From contig NZ_JABBYG020000016.1 of NCBI RefSeq assembly GCF_012935325.2, positions 80,313 through 144,312 of the forward strand: DNA of 64,000 bases. Reading direction: 5' to 3'. Position 1 is the stretch's first letter. Each line of letters starts with the position of its first letter. Below the pieces are notes generated by a model. It was not told the DNA's origin, searched no databases, and was given only the letters and a program-made list of their open reading frames with translations. Both the position numbers and the translations under genes were made by a program. This stretch comes from Paenibacillus sp. PL91 (GTDB taxonomy: Bacteria; Bacillota; Bacilli; Paenibacillales; Paenibacillaceae). Positions 35,856 through 44,747 of the stretch are shown here, in pieces.

Positions 35856-36773
35856 ATGGCATATATCGTTGGAATTGATGGGGGCGGCACCAAGACAGCT
35901 GTCACAATTACCCATGACCAGGAAGATGCTTTATTAACCTTTACTGTAGGGCCTATTAATTATAATGGTGGTGATGCTGATGCTATTGCTGCCTCCTTTG
36001 AGGAAATTTTTAATCGAACGAAGCTCTACTGCACCAATTTAGAGGAAGTTACTCATATATGTATAGGAGCGGCAGGAGTAAGTAATCCGTTAGTAGCCCG
36101 TTTTTTGGAGAAGCATGTGAGAGATAATGATTACATGGGGCCATTAACGATTACTGGTGATCAAGAAACAGCATTATACGGAGCACAAAATGCGATGCAA
36201 GGCATTATTCTCATTGCCGGTACAGGATCGATTTGCTTTGGGGTGAATGAAAAGGGAGAGCAGCATCGCACAGGAGGCTTTGGCCATCTAATTGATGACG
36301 AGGGAAGCGGCTATTGCATTGGGCGTGATCTCTTGTCCATTTTGGTTCAAGCAGAGGACGGAAGAAAAACGAATACGATCATTCCAGCGCTAGTATACGA
36401 GCAGCTTGGGCTAAGTACTGTGAAAGAGATTATTGGCTTTGTCTATCATAAAAATACAACAAAAAAAGATATTGCGCAGCTCGCACCGATTATGACGACA
36501 GCATGCGAGAAGGGGGATGCGCAGGCGCTAGAGCTAGCGGAGCAATGTGGAGCCAGTCTATTTGAGCTTGTGGTGCCTGTTATTGAGCGGCTAGAGTTAT
36601 ATAAAAGTCCGATTGCAATTGCAGGAAGCGTGCTGCAAAAATCTCGTTTCGTAAAAGATGCATTAGAGCGAAAGCTTGCTCAAAGCTACCCGCAAACAAA
36701 GCTGATCTTGCCGATTAAGGATGCAGCCTATGGTGCTGTTTTGTTAGGAAGATCAAAAATGAATAACGATTAA
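35856..36773 (+). CDS. N-acetylglucosamine/N-acetylmuramic acid kinase (BadF/BcrD ATPase family)
   Basis: A sugar kinase of about 305 residues from the BadF/BadG/BcrA/BcrD ATPase family, which includes GlcNAc kinase and the MurNAc/GlcNAc kinase MurK. The phosphate-binding start IVGIDGGGTKTAVTIT, ILIAGTGSICFGVN and HLIDDEGSGYCIGRDLL are typical. It would phosphorylate the sugars released by the NamZ- and NagZ-like enzymes so that MurQ and the GlcNAc pathway can use them. AGGGGG precedes; ATG 35856 is better spaced than 35850. It is the last gene of the recycling operon. Confidence 0.88.
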   Translation: MAYIVGIDGGGTKTAVTITHDQEDALLTFTVGPINYNGGDADAIAASFEEIFNRTKLYCTNLEEVTHICIGAAGVSNPLVARFLEKHVRDNDYMGPLTITGDQETALYGAQNAMQGIILIAGTGSICFGVNEKGEQHRTGGFGHLIDDEGSGYCIGRDLLSILVQAEDGRKTNTIIPALVYEQLGLSTVKEIIGFVYHKNTTKKDIAQLAPIMTTACEKGDAQALELAEQCGASLFELVVPVIERLELYKSPIAIAGSVLQKSRFVKDALERKLAQSYPQTKLILPIKDAAYGAVLLGRSKMNND

Positions 36774-36795
36774 TAGTTAGCGTTATGCGAAATAA

Positions 36796-36847
36796 GGGTG
36801 TGTCATAAGTCCGAGCAGTTTTGGACTTGCGACACACCCCTTTTTTA
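36796..36847 (+). terminator. Terminator of the cell-wall recycling operon
   Basis: GGGTGTGTC (36796-36804) pairs with GACACACCC (36831-36839), with AAGTCC/GGACTT inside, followed by a run of six T. Confidence 0.9.
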
Positions 36848-36884
36848 TAAGCCATTAAGCAACATCAGTCGAAATGAAAATGGC

Positions 36885-38093
36885 TTAAAATTTGTCGGTC
36901 AAATAAAACACGGCCTGCTGTTTCGGGAATAGAGCTTGCAAAATGTTAGCATGTTCAACGCTATCCTTTGTTGCGCCTGCCGCATTATAGCCGAACATCA
37001 TATAAGTCATCAGATTACGTTCATCCACTTCTATCGGAACATAGGATTGAGCATGACTAACATCGGAAATGGAAAGCCGCTTCTGCTTGTAATCAAGGTA
37101 TATATGATCCTCTCCGCATTGAAGCGCTATGTACAGTTCTTGATCTGCCATCAAGTCATTACCGTTAAGACGATGTTCCAATTCAGGCTGAAGCTTTTGG
37201 AATGTAGAATGTAGATTGATCATTTTCCACATCGCCGAATTAATTTGAATGGATTGTGCTTGATGTTGTTGATAATAGGAATATAGCTTATGATCCTCTG
37301 GCAGCATCGCTAATATTTGCTTTGCATTTGGGCGCAGCTGGCATAAGGCATGAAATAAGTGTTCAACACCGTCCGCGGCCTCGTTCAAATACATGAATTC
37401 ATTGATAAATACTTGTTCAGTATCCTTCTTTTCAATAATGCCATAAGCTACAATTTTTTTATTTCTGTGAAGAAGCAGACAGTCTGCTTTTTTCCATTCC
37501 GGCCAGCTTATTAGATCATTCCAGTATGTTTCATTACGGACTACGGTATAGGTGCGATTCTGATTGAACTGTTCATATATGAAACGGATATCATTAAGAT
37601 AACGAGGTTCAAAAGGAATGATTTCGTAACTGCTTTGCTGCTCGAAGCTTGCTTGCTTTTCAATGGCGTAAGCAGTCTCGGGAATAAGCCTCCAGCCAAC
37701 CTTTTCATAAAACGCATGCTTACTAGCCAGAAGTAAACTTATATCATAATTGGTTTCTTTCATGTAGTCTGTTTGCGCATTAAGAATTTTGTGCGCAAGT
37801 CCCATTCCGCGATAATTTGGATCTGTACCGACGCTGCCCATTGCACCCGTTTTCAAGATCGCTTGACCGACTCTAATAGAAAGAGGAAAAATTTGTACAT
37901 TAGCAGCAATCTTACCGTCGACCATCGCAAACCATGTTGTATCTGGCTCATATGCGCTGTCGAGGTCTAATCTTTCTTGGAAAAAAACTCGGCCTACTGA
38001 AAAGCATTTATCTAAAATATCGTAAATCTTTTCAAGCTGTTCTCTAGTTGGCTGGTTCGTTACGATGATATTTTTGTCTGGTGCTGTCGTCAT
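36885..38093 (-). CDS. GNAT family acetyltransferase (Eis-like)
   Basis: A 402-residue protein. The N-terminal GNAT domain has MGSVGTDPNYRGMGLAHKIL, which binds acetyl-CoA, then SKHAFYEKVGWRL. The length and following domains (second GNAT-like part and a sterol-carrier-like C-terminus) resemble the Eis/YpeA-like large GNAT enzymes. It is convergent with the recycling operon and its acceptor is unknown. The start uses GGAGGAAATG spacing on the minus strand. Confidence 0.85.
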   Translation of the reverse strand: MTTAPDKNIIVTNQPTREQLEKIYDILDKCFSVGRVFFQERLDLDSAYEPDTTWFAMVDGKIAANVQIFPLSIRVGQAILKTGAMGSVGTDPNYRGMGLAHKILNAQTDYMKETNYDISLLLASKHAFYEKVGWRLIPETAYAIEKQASFEQQSSYEIIPFEPRYLNDIRFIYEQFNQNRTYTVVRNETYWNDLISWPEWKKADCLLLHRNKKIVAYGIIEKKDTEQVFINEFMYLNEAADGVEHLFHALCQLRPNAKQILAMLPEDHKLYSYYQQHQAQSIQINSAMWKMINLHSTFQKLQPELEHRLNGNDLMADQELYIALQCGEDHIYLDYKQKRLSISDVSHAQSYVPIEVDERNLMTYMMFGYNAAGATKDSVEHANILQALFPKQQAVFYLTDKF

Positions 38094-38234
38094 CTTTCAT
38101 TTCCTCCTACGTCGCAATGTTAGGGCGAATTTACATAGACTGAAAAAATGGGCTAATTATATTGGAAATTATTATCTTAATAAAAATATTAATATTGAAA
38201 ATAATTTTCGTCAATAAAGGAGCGTGAACATCAT

Positions 38235-38336
38235 ATGACATCAATTGAAAATCAAAAAAAGTATGCGATCGAAATGACATTGGAGGAGCGAAGACGACGC
38301 CTGAAAAGGGTACTGATGATACGATTGAATAAATAG
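38235..38336 (+). CDS. Possible small basic protein (33 residues)
   Basis: ATG 38235 is preceded by AAAGGAGCG at a normal distance and is followed by 33 codons to TAG. The product begins MTSIENQKKYAIEMTLEERR, continues with more Arg and Lys, and is strongly basic and helical in character. I recognise no family. The good ribosome site and lack of another gene support it; expression is unproven. Confidence 0.4.
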   Translation: MTSIENQKKYAIEMTLEERRRRLKRVLMIRLNK

Positions 38337-38520
38337 GATCGATATATTATTATACTAGACCGTTACCAATCTGGGCCGATTAATGGATGGCCGCCATTTG
38401 ACCAAGGCTTTTTCTTGCCGCCCCTGCCAGCGTGTTCCTATAAAGGATTTTTTTGTTGTCAGCCTTAAGACGGAAATAGTCGTTTGTAATCAGGCCCATT
38501 TACATATGTTAGCTGAATTA

Positions 38521-38549
38521 TTGTCATTTTTTATAGTCGACAATACTAT
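38521..38549 (+). promoter_or_regulatory. Candidate promoter of the GTPase-HerA operon
   Basis: TTGTCA (38521-38526), 17-base spacer, TACTAT (38544-38549), about 130 bases before the first gene. The -10 is only a 4/6 match. Confidence 0.4.
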
Positions 38550-38677
38550 TAATCATGTCGTATCATGGTTTTATAGGGATAAATACCCATGTCAAAAAGG
38601 CTGCTATTGATAGGCAGTCTTTTGTTTATATTATTTCCTTAATATCACCTAATCAATGGACTAGAGGGGCTTGAAGA

Positions 38678-39301
38678 ATGACGACGAACGTGGAAAAATC
38701 GCTTATTCATATTCATGAAGCTAGCATGGTGCTACATTCAAATATGATGGATGCCGCTCAAGTGGCTGAGAAATCGTTAGTAGAGCTGGAAAGGCAGATT
38801 GAGCATTGCGTTTTCGTGAGCACCGAAAAAACCTCTCTGCAGATCAGTCAAATGGAAAGCAAGGTGAGGGATGAAATCGCTAAGCTGGCGAAGGAATCGA
38901 CGGTTAAGTTATCAGCCGAACTTGAAAGGCTGAAGCAGTCCGCAAGCGAAATGAACGAGAGCGACAGGAAATTCATGTTTATGCTTAAGGAGCAGCATGA
39001 CCAGGCCATTCACATTCATCGGAATGCCCTGGAGCAGGCTGAAAAAAAGCTAACACAGTTGGTGACCGTAGCCAGGAATGCGCTCCATCAGCAAATGAAG
39101 GATTTACAGCAAAGTCAGAATCATATAACATCGCAAATCAGTGAACTAAGCCATTCTATACAGTCGGTAAATGAGCTAATTCGAGAAAATGACCATTCCA
39201 TTAGACAAGATCTAGAGAGCAAAGCGAAGAGAATGCAAGTCATTCAATTGAGCGGCTTCGTCGTGCTATTGGCCGCGATCATGGCAGGATTTTTCATATA
39301 G
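38678..39301 (+). CDS. Tail-anchored coiled-coil protein
   Basis: A 207-residue protein with no recognisable family. Almost the whole soluble part (about residues 10-180) is predicted coiled coil, rich in Glu, Lys, Gln and regularly spaced Leu/Met. A single hydrophobic segment ends the protein (about 187-207, VIQLSGFVVLLAAIMAGFFI), so it should be held in the membrane by its C-terminus with the coil in the cytoplasm. It is the first gene of the GTPase operon, and its stop overlaps the next reading frame. It could be a membrane receptor or spacer for the dynamin-like proteins. Confidence 0.65.
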   Translation: MTTNVEKSLIHIHEASMVLHSNMMDAAQVAEKSLVELERQIEHCVFVSTEKTSLQISQMESKVRDEIAKLAKESTVKLSAELERLKQSASEMNESDRKFMFMLKEQHDQAIHIHRNALEQAEKKLTQLVTVARNALHQQMKDLQQSQNHITSQISELSHSIQSVNELIRENDHSIRQDLESKAKRMQVIQLSGFVVLLAAIMAGFFI

Positions 39302-39315
39302 TGGGAGGGCTTCTT

Positions 39316-40869
39316 TTGCTAATCGTTTCATTCACAGGTAATGATGTTTTAATCCGAACGAAGGAATCGGACCGCTCCCTGCCTCCTATTTTTTACTATT
39401 TTAAGAAGCGCGTTATGCTGGGCGGGTACGTGGCCAGGGCAATCGATTTATTTCCGGAATATATCTACTCGGTTTATTCGGATCACGATGAGGAACGCTT
39501 GACGGCTTTTTTCCTGGAGCTGCATGAGTACATCGCGAGAGAGTACGATGTGCATGATTATCAAATATTGCTGCAAGCCGAGCACGGCTATTTGAAGAAA
39601 GCAGCAGCGTCTATTTTGCCGAATATACCCGTGAAGCTTGCAAATGCTCAGAGCGGCGGTAAGAAGGTGCCTGCGCTGCAAAGCATAAGGACGGAGCAAG
39701 TGTTATCCCAGATTATCGCCAATCATATCATCCGTTCGGGCCGGCTGCCAGGAGGCTTGTATGGGAAAATCAAGCGGATTCTCTTCATGAACATTAACCG
39801 TTATTTAAAGGAGTTGCTAGACCAAGGAAGTACGGCCATTCGTCTGAAAGCCGTAAGCCGCAGCGGGATCGTTCATACTGTTCAGCAAGAGGTGAATGTT
39901 GAAATCCCATCCATACGCTATTTGCTGCAACTGCACAAGCAAGTAGCCGCCAACGATGTGGAGCGAATTCGGGATCTCTATCATCTGTATGACGAGAATG
40001 CTAGTGTGACGTTCATCAGCCCGTTCTCCTATGGCAAATCAACGTTAATTAACGGCTTATTCGGAGAGAGCATGCTCGCGATGGATATACGAGCCGAGAC
40101 AGCCATTATTACGAAGGTCGTAAGCGCAGACGAAAACAGGCTGTTCGTGAAATACGATAATGATCGCATTACGATGGAGAAGTTCGGAGATTACGCTGAG
40201 CTTAAGGAAAAGCTGTCTATGCTTTCGGGCGTAAGGAGTGCGGAGATACCGGCAGAGGTACAGATTCATCATACGCTGGACAGCTTTCCGGGGTTAACCA
40301 TAGTTGATGCCCCTGGGCTCAACTCGAGACACGCCTGTCATAATGAAATAGCTGAGCAAGCCCTTAAAATGAGCGATCTGATACTGTTCCTCATTCATCC
40401 AGCTTCTATCGGGGATGCGGCTTTTTCGCGCCAAATGAAGCAGTTTCTGGAGATGATCAAGGAGAGTGGACAAAAGCACGGCTTCGTGCTGACGAAATGG
40501 GATCAGTACAGCAATCATTACGACAGCATCATCAAGGAGCTTGCCATTGTGCTGGATGAGGTGGATTCCGAGGCGGAGCGGCACCATGTTTTTTTCGTTT
40601 CGGGTTATTTCGCGCTTTACGGCAAACAGCTGCGCGATGAGAAAATCAACATTGATGAGGTGCGTAAAGAGGGAAGCATCTATGTCATTGAGGACGATGA
40701 GATTATAGCGGGACGACGTTTAGAGCAGGATCATGCCCAGGCGATCATTCAGCTTAGCCGAATCGGGGAACTTGAGCATTTCATTCTGGAAGGTGGCGAT
40801 GGCGGTGGCGGTGCTGCAAACGAACTCCATATGGATTACGGAAAGCAGAAGACAGTTAGAGTCACTTGA
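39316..40869 (+). CDS. Dynamin-like GTPase 1
   Basis: A 517-residue dynamin-family GTPase. After about 230 residues of unassigned sequence, the G domain shows P-loop SPFSYGKST (235-243), switch-like MDIRAETAIITKV, DAPG (331-334) and TKWD (393-396). It ends the domain with RRLEQDHAQAIIQLSRIGEL, a pattern shared by all three GTPase units of this operon. TTG 39316 with GGGAGGG is a better start than GTG 39301, which touches the previous stop. The last 25 residues are a low-complexity Gly-rich tail in a frame that looks unnatural; the next gene overlaps by 71 bases in the +1 frame, so the two may be one split gene. Confidence 0.8.
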   Translation: MLIVSFTGNDVLIRTKESDRSLPPIFYYFKKRVMLGGYVARAIDLFPEYIYSVYSDHDEERLTAFFLELHEYIAREYDVHDYQILLQAEHGYLKKAAASILPNIPVKLANAQSGGKKVPALQSIRTEQVLSQIIANHIIRSGRLPGGLYGKIKRILFMNINRYLKELLDQGSTAIRLKAVSRSGIVHTVQQEVNVEIPSIRYLLQLHKQVAANDVERIRDLYHLYDENASVTFISPFSYGKSTLINGLFGESMLAMDIRAETAIITKVVSADENRLFVKYDNDRITMEKFGDYAELKEKLSMLSGVRSAEIPAEVQIHHTLDSFPGLTIVDAPGLNSRHACHNEIAEQALKMSDLILFLIHPASIGDAAFSRQMKQFLEMIKESGQKHGFVLTKWDQYSNHYDSIIKELAIVLDEVDSEAERHHVFFVSGYFALYGKQLRDEKINIDEVRKEGSIYVIEDDEIIAGRRLEQDHAQAIIQLSRIGELEHFILEGGDGGGGAANELHMDYGKQKTVRVT

Positions 40870-41932
40870 TAAGCTGCAGCCCATGCTGCGCTTTAAAAAG
40901 GCTGTTCTGAACGAGGAGTGCGACATAACGGAGCTGCCCTCGTATGATATGGTTTATTTCTTTATTAATCCAGCTCAGATCGGCAACGCTTTTTTTATTA
41001 AAGCGGTTAAGAAAGTGTTGGAGGTTCGGAAAAATAGTAAAACGCTATTTATAGCTGTCGATAATAGTCATCTGCTAAGTGACGAGGATCTGTATAAGGT
41101 CGAGCTTGAGCTTAAACGCTCACTTTCGTATTTGCTTTCGAATCCCGTCATTTTTACCGTTTCATCCTATTATGCTGCATTGCACAGGCAATATGTAGAC
41201 GGAAAGCTTACGCTTGAGGAGCTAAGGCAGAATAGGGAGATCGTCGTGAAGGAGAAAGACGGGGCGCTTGTAACCGGTAAGCAATTGCAAGCGCATCACG
41301 CGGAGCTGCTGCTTGAGCTAAGCCGCATGGAGAAACTCTACCGACTGGTGCAGGAGGTTGCGAAAGGCTTAAAGGAAACAGGGATTGATGTTTCCAGAAG
41401 CAACTGGCTTGTGACCGGCCCGCCGAGTACGGGGAAAAGCCAGATAGCCCGGCTGCTTCAGACGCTGCAAGGCGAAGCTTTTCATGTAACGGACGCAGCA
41501 CCCGAGCGCAAGGATCTTGGAAGCTACTATGACAAGCTCATCATCGTGTTGGATATGGAGGCGATGCGTGACGAAGCTTATATGGAGTATATTTTCTCCA
41601 AGCATGCCACCATGGATAAGATCGTTATCGCCAACAAAATCGATGAATTCATGTTCTATCAATCAAGCCGAAAGCAGTTCGAGCTGGAAGCGTTGGACAT
41701 CCTTAAAGGCTATACAAGCGAGCGCGTTTATTTTGTGTCTGCTTATTATTATGAGCAGTTTTTGCAATTGGATCGAGGAGAAACGACTAGAGAGGCTATT
41801 ATTCAAAATCCAGATATCGTATTAGCCGATGCTATTGGGCTGCCTATATCCAAGGAACGCAATAAAGCCAAGCTGGCAGAGTTGCTGTTCAACCATTCAG
41901 GCTTCAATCAACTATCACAATTGCAGGAGTGA
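40799..41932 (+). CDS. Dynamin-like GTPase 2 with a degenerate first G domain
   Basis: A protein of about 377 residues. Residues 1-165 resemble the second half of a dynamin G domain but contain no P-loop; they end with GKQLQAHHAELLLELSRMEKL like the neighbours. A second G domain follows with P-loop GPPSTGKS (207-214) and NKID (279-282), but with no clear DxPG motif. ATG 40799 has GGAAGGTGG before it and lies inside the previous gene. Deleting one base near 40788-40793 would fuse both into one protein of about 880 residues, comparable with the two-module DynA of B. subtilis. It is 3 bases from the next gene's open frame. Confidence 0.7.
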   Translation: MAVAVLQTNSIWITESRRQLESLDKLQPMLRFKKAVLNEECDITELPSYDMVYFFINPAQIGNAFFIKAVKKVLEVRKNSKTLFIAVDNSHLLSDEDLYKVELELKRSLSYLLSNPVIFTVSSYYAALHRQYVDGKLTLEELRQNREIVVKEKDGALVTGKQLQAHHAELLLELSRMEKLYRLVQEVAKGLKETGIDVSRSNWLVTGPPSTGKSQIARLLQTLQGEAFHVTDAAPERKDLGSYYDKLIIVLDMEAMRDEAYMEYIFSKHATMDKIVIANKIDEFMFYQSSRKQFELEALDILKGYTSERVYFVSAYYYEQFLQLDRGETTREAIIQNPDIVLADAIGLPISKERNKAKLAELLFNHSGFNQLSQLQE

Positions 41933-41937
41933 TTCAC

Positions 41938-44067
41938 ATGCTGGAAAAATTTGCGGAAACAAAAAAAATGCTATTGAATTTCAACAATGAATTGCAGCAA
42001 TCAGAATATATTGACCGTTATATCATAGAGCATTCCATGCTGGCTGACGAAATGGTCAGATTGGAGGAGGGCGAGTTTAAAATTGCGCTCGTGGCCCCTT
42101 TCAGCGCCGGCAAATCCACTTTTATTAACTCGATTATCGGCAAGGATTTGCTTAGCATGGATATTCGGGCGGAAACGTCGGTTATTACGAAAATCAGCTA
42201 TTCCGAGGATATCAAGGTGGAAATTACTTATTTTGATCAAGAAAAAACCGAGATGATTGCGACTGATCCGCAAGGCATGCCGCTGACTTATGATTCCTGC
42301 CGAGAGTTGCTGGAGAAAACAACGACTGTGCGCGATAGCAAGAATGAGGAAATGATTAAGCAGGTTATCGTTTATTGTCCACTTGAAATATGTAAGGATA
42401 AAGTGGTAATCATCGATACTCCAGGTCTTTTCTCTAGGCACGAAAAGCACGAAGCGATTACGAATAACGTGCTCCCGCAAGTGAATGCCATTATATTTAT
42501 GATTTCCCCGGATAGCGTGGGAAATGAGCATTTTACGGAGAAAATCAAAAAGTACGTGGAGTCCGCGAAAAGCTCAAGCTTGGAAGTAGATGGCGGCCAT
42601 ATTTTTTTCGTTATTAACAAAATTGACTATTTTAACCGAGCTGATATAGTCAAGGCGCGTCATGAATTGGAAGTGGTGCTATCCGGCATCATTATGAATC
42701 CGAAAATTTATGAAATGTCCGCTTATTACGGAATGAAGGGCAAGCAGCTTCGCAGCGGCGACATTGAAATTAAGAGTGTTCAAACAGACCATACGTTCAA
42801 AATTCCCGATCCTGAAGAGCCTGAATATATGATCGCAGGACGGCAGATTACGCCTGGGCATGTCGATGATATTTTGGCCTATAGCCGGATAAATGAGCTG
42901 GAAAGCTCATTGGGCGAGTATCTTCAAGCCAAAAATGATTATTTGATCAAGGATGCTGTTTCGAGCATGCGTACTGTATTATCCGATACTGTCAATAAGC
43001 TGAGATTTGAAATGAAGGAGCTTCAATTGACAATCAAGGAAGATAATTCGGCATACATCCAAAAAATCGATAAGCTGCGCAAAGAAATTGAGGATGTAAG
43101 GGATGAGACGTTGAATAGCGTTAATGATCTTATTTCGAAACGTATGATCGGGGACCTTTCGGGCGGGCTAGAGGATGAGATTGCGGATGAGATTCGAGGA
43201 GATCTGGTCGATATCACGAAGGACATTGATCGGGATCTCTACAAGAAATGGACGAAGGCGAAGCAAGGCATCGACCGTTATAATGCGGAGGATGTTCTCC
43301 AAAATGTTATTATGGATGCCGAAGATTTTCTAGTGCTAAAGGTTAAGGAAATGGTGCGAAAATCCTTCCTTAGCATTAAGAAGATTGTTTCGGCATTGAT
43401 TCATGACATCCAATTGCAACTCGATAACGTGGCCGTCAAGCTGGAAGAAGTCGAGTTGAAAAACCTGGGCTCCAAAATGAACAGAATCGGAAACTTAAAT
43501 GTAGAAAGTTTGGTCGGTTCGACGATGAATCAAATTGAACGCGAGTTTTCTACGAGTATCGTATCGATCGCAAAGGATTGCAAAAAGAAGGTAGAAAACG
43601 CATATAAAGCATCAATCAGCACGATAAAAAAAGCAGGTGTCTGGAATTGGCTGAAGGGTCTTGTCGGCATGGAGGACTATGAGGAGAGATTTGATTCCAT
43701 ACGCTTTAAACGTGAGCTGGACGTCATTATAGATGAATTGACCGAAACGATGAAGGACAAGCTTCTCGAAAGTGATGTAGCGATAACCCAGCCTATCTTT
43801 GACATGACGAGCGATATCGTCGATAAGATGAATGCCGAGGTTATGAAAATCATCTCGAATGTCGTGAAGATCAAAGAAAACGTACTGCTTCACTTGAAAA
43901 AGGAAATGGACAAAAACGAGGAGCAGAAAGAAGCTTCGATTTTGGATATGCAGCAAAGAGCAGCAAGAATCAAAGAAATGAGAAACCGTTTCGAGGAAAA
44001 ACTTGCGCGACAAGCAGAGGAGGCCGAAACGGATGGACTTCTATACGAAAAAACAGTCTATCAATAA
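41938..44067 (+). CDS. Dynamin-like GTPase 3
   Basis: A 709-residue bacterial dynamin-like protein. P-loop APFSAGKST (53-61), MDIRAETSVITKIS, DTPG (160-163), NKID (227-230), and the shared domain end GRQITPGHVDDILAYSRINEL. The remaining about 380 residues are mostly helical and coiled-coil (strongest about 350-400 and 640-700), as in dynamin stalks, with a short Trp-containing segment VWNWLKGLVGMEDYEE near residue 560 that may touch membranes. GCAGGAG precedes ATG 41938. Such proteins self-assemble on membranes and use GTP to reshape or seal them. It overlaps the next gene by 35 bases. Confidence 0.85.
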   Translation: MLEKFAETKKMLLNFNNELQQSEYIDRYIIEHSMLADEMVRLEEGEFKIALVAPFSAGKSTFINSIIGKDLLSMDIRAETSVITKISYSEDIKVEITYFDQEKTEMIATDPQGMPLTYDSCRELLEKTTTVRDSKNEEMIKQVIVYCPLEICKDKVVIIDTPGLFSRHEKHEAITNNVLPQVNAIIFMISPDSVGNEHFTEKIKKYVESAKSSSLEVDGGHIFFVINKIDYFNRADIVKARHELEVVLSGIIMNPKIYEMSAYYGMKGKQLRSGDIEIKSVQTDHTFKIPDPEEPEYMIAGRQITPGHVDDILAYSRINELESSLGEYLQAKNDYLIKDAVSSMRTVLSDTVNKLRFEMKELQLTIKEDNSAYIQKIDKLRKEIEDVRDETLNSVNDLISKRMIGDLSGGLEDEIADEIRGDLVDITKDIDRDLYKKWTKAKQGIDRYNAEDVLQNVIMDAEDFLVLKVKEMVRKSFLSIKKIVSALIHDIQLQLDNVAVKLEEVELKNLGSKMNRIGNLNVESLVGSTMNQIEREFSTSIVSIAKDCKKKVENAYKASISTIKKAGVWNWLKGLVGMEDYEERFDSIRFKRELDVIIDELTETMKDKLLESDVAITQPIFDMTSDIVDKMNAEVMKIISNVVKIKENVLLHLKKEMDKNEEQKEASILDMQQRAARIKEMRNRFEEKLARQAEEAETDGLLYEKTVYQ

Positions 44068-44728
44068 ATATATCGATAAAATTTATGATCAGCTTAATCA
44101 AGATGTGCTAATGATTAGCGAATACAGCACATTAATGAAGAAATGTGGATTGGAAACGAGCAAGCTATCCAACTATGCTCTTGCCATTAAAGAAGAGATA
44201 AAGAGAGAACTTGCGGTTTGGCCCTCCTTCAAGAACTTGACCGCTGAAGATAGGGAGCATTTGCTGTCCGACGTAGATCGCATTCACCGGGAGTTGCGGA
44301 TTCCTCCATTTACGATAGGCGAGGATGCTTGCATGGATACCGTAATGGAGAGCTCAAGTGTGGTGCAAGCGGTACATGGCTCAACTGCAGGCATACGCAA
44401 GGAGCCGTTCTTGAATATGGGCACAGCTGCCGGCGCCATCGTGGGAGTCGGAGTTGGATTGCTGCTAACGAAAAGCCTGCCGATTCTGGTCATTGGCGGT
44501 ATCGGGGGTGCCGTAGTCGGTACATTCATGGGCAAAAAGGCGTCGAGGCCGAGTCCGAGCCGCGCTGCCGCGTCTCAGGTCGGAACGGCAGATCAGGCGG
44601 TGAGCAAAAGCAAGCTGAACCGCTCGAAGGCTGCTAGGCACATCCAAAATAGAAAGACAGTTATCGCGCCAATCTTCCAGCTGTATATCACACAGGTGGA
44701 GGACGCTTGTCGTCCCATTATGAAATAG
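44033..44728 (+). CDS. Glycine-zipper membrane protein of the GTPase operon
   Basis: A 231-residue protein of no known family. Residues 1-120 are helical and charged; a hydrophobic Gly-rich region (about 127-167, with AAGAIVGVGVGLLLTKSLP and VIGGIGGAVVGTFMG) could form a hairpin in the membrane, with GxxxG packing motifs; the C-terminal part is basic. ATG 44033 has AGAGGAGG nine bases before it and overlaps the end of GTPase 3; the alternative start 44003 lacks a ribosome site. The coupling suggests that it works directly with the GTPases. Confidence 0.65.
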   Translation: MDFYTKKQSINKYIDKIYDQLNQDVLMISEYSTLMKKCGLETSKLSNYALAIKEEIKRELAVWPSFKNLTAEDREHLLSDVDRIHRELRIPPFTIGEDACMDTVMESSSVVQAVHGSTAGIRKEPFLNMGTAAGAIVGVGVGLLLTKSLPILVIGGIGGAVVGTFMGKKASRPSPSRAAASQVGTADQAVSKSKLNRSKAARHIQNRKTVIAPIFQLYITQVEDACRPIMK

Positions 44729-44747
44729 GAAGAAGGTTTCTGCTGCC

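Larger units (their letters stand above)
38094..38677 (+). other. Intergenic region before the GTPase operon
   Basis: About 580 bases. It holds a possible 33-codon gene (38235-38336), a plausible promoter (38521-38549) and a weak hairpin around 38604-38622 (AGGCTGC with GGCAGTCT). Otherwise I see no gene. Confidence 0.45.

Noticed and set aside
42001..42531. Minus-strand frame of 176 codons opposite GTPase 3
   Set aside because: The plus strand encodes clear GTP-binding motifs here; the minus frame has no ribosome site or domain.
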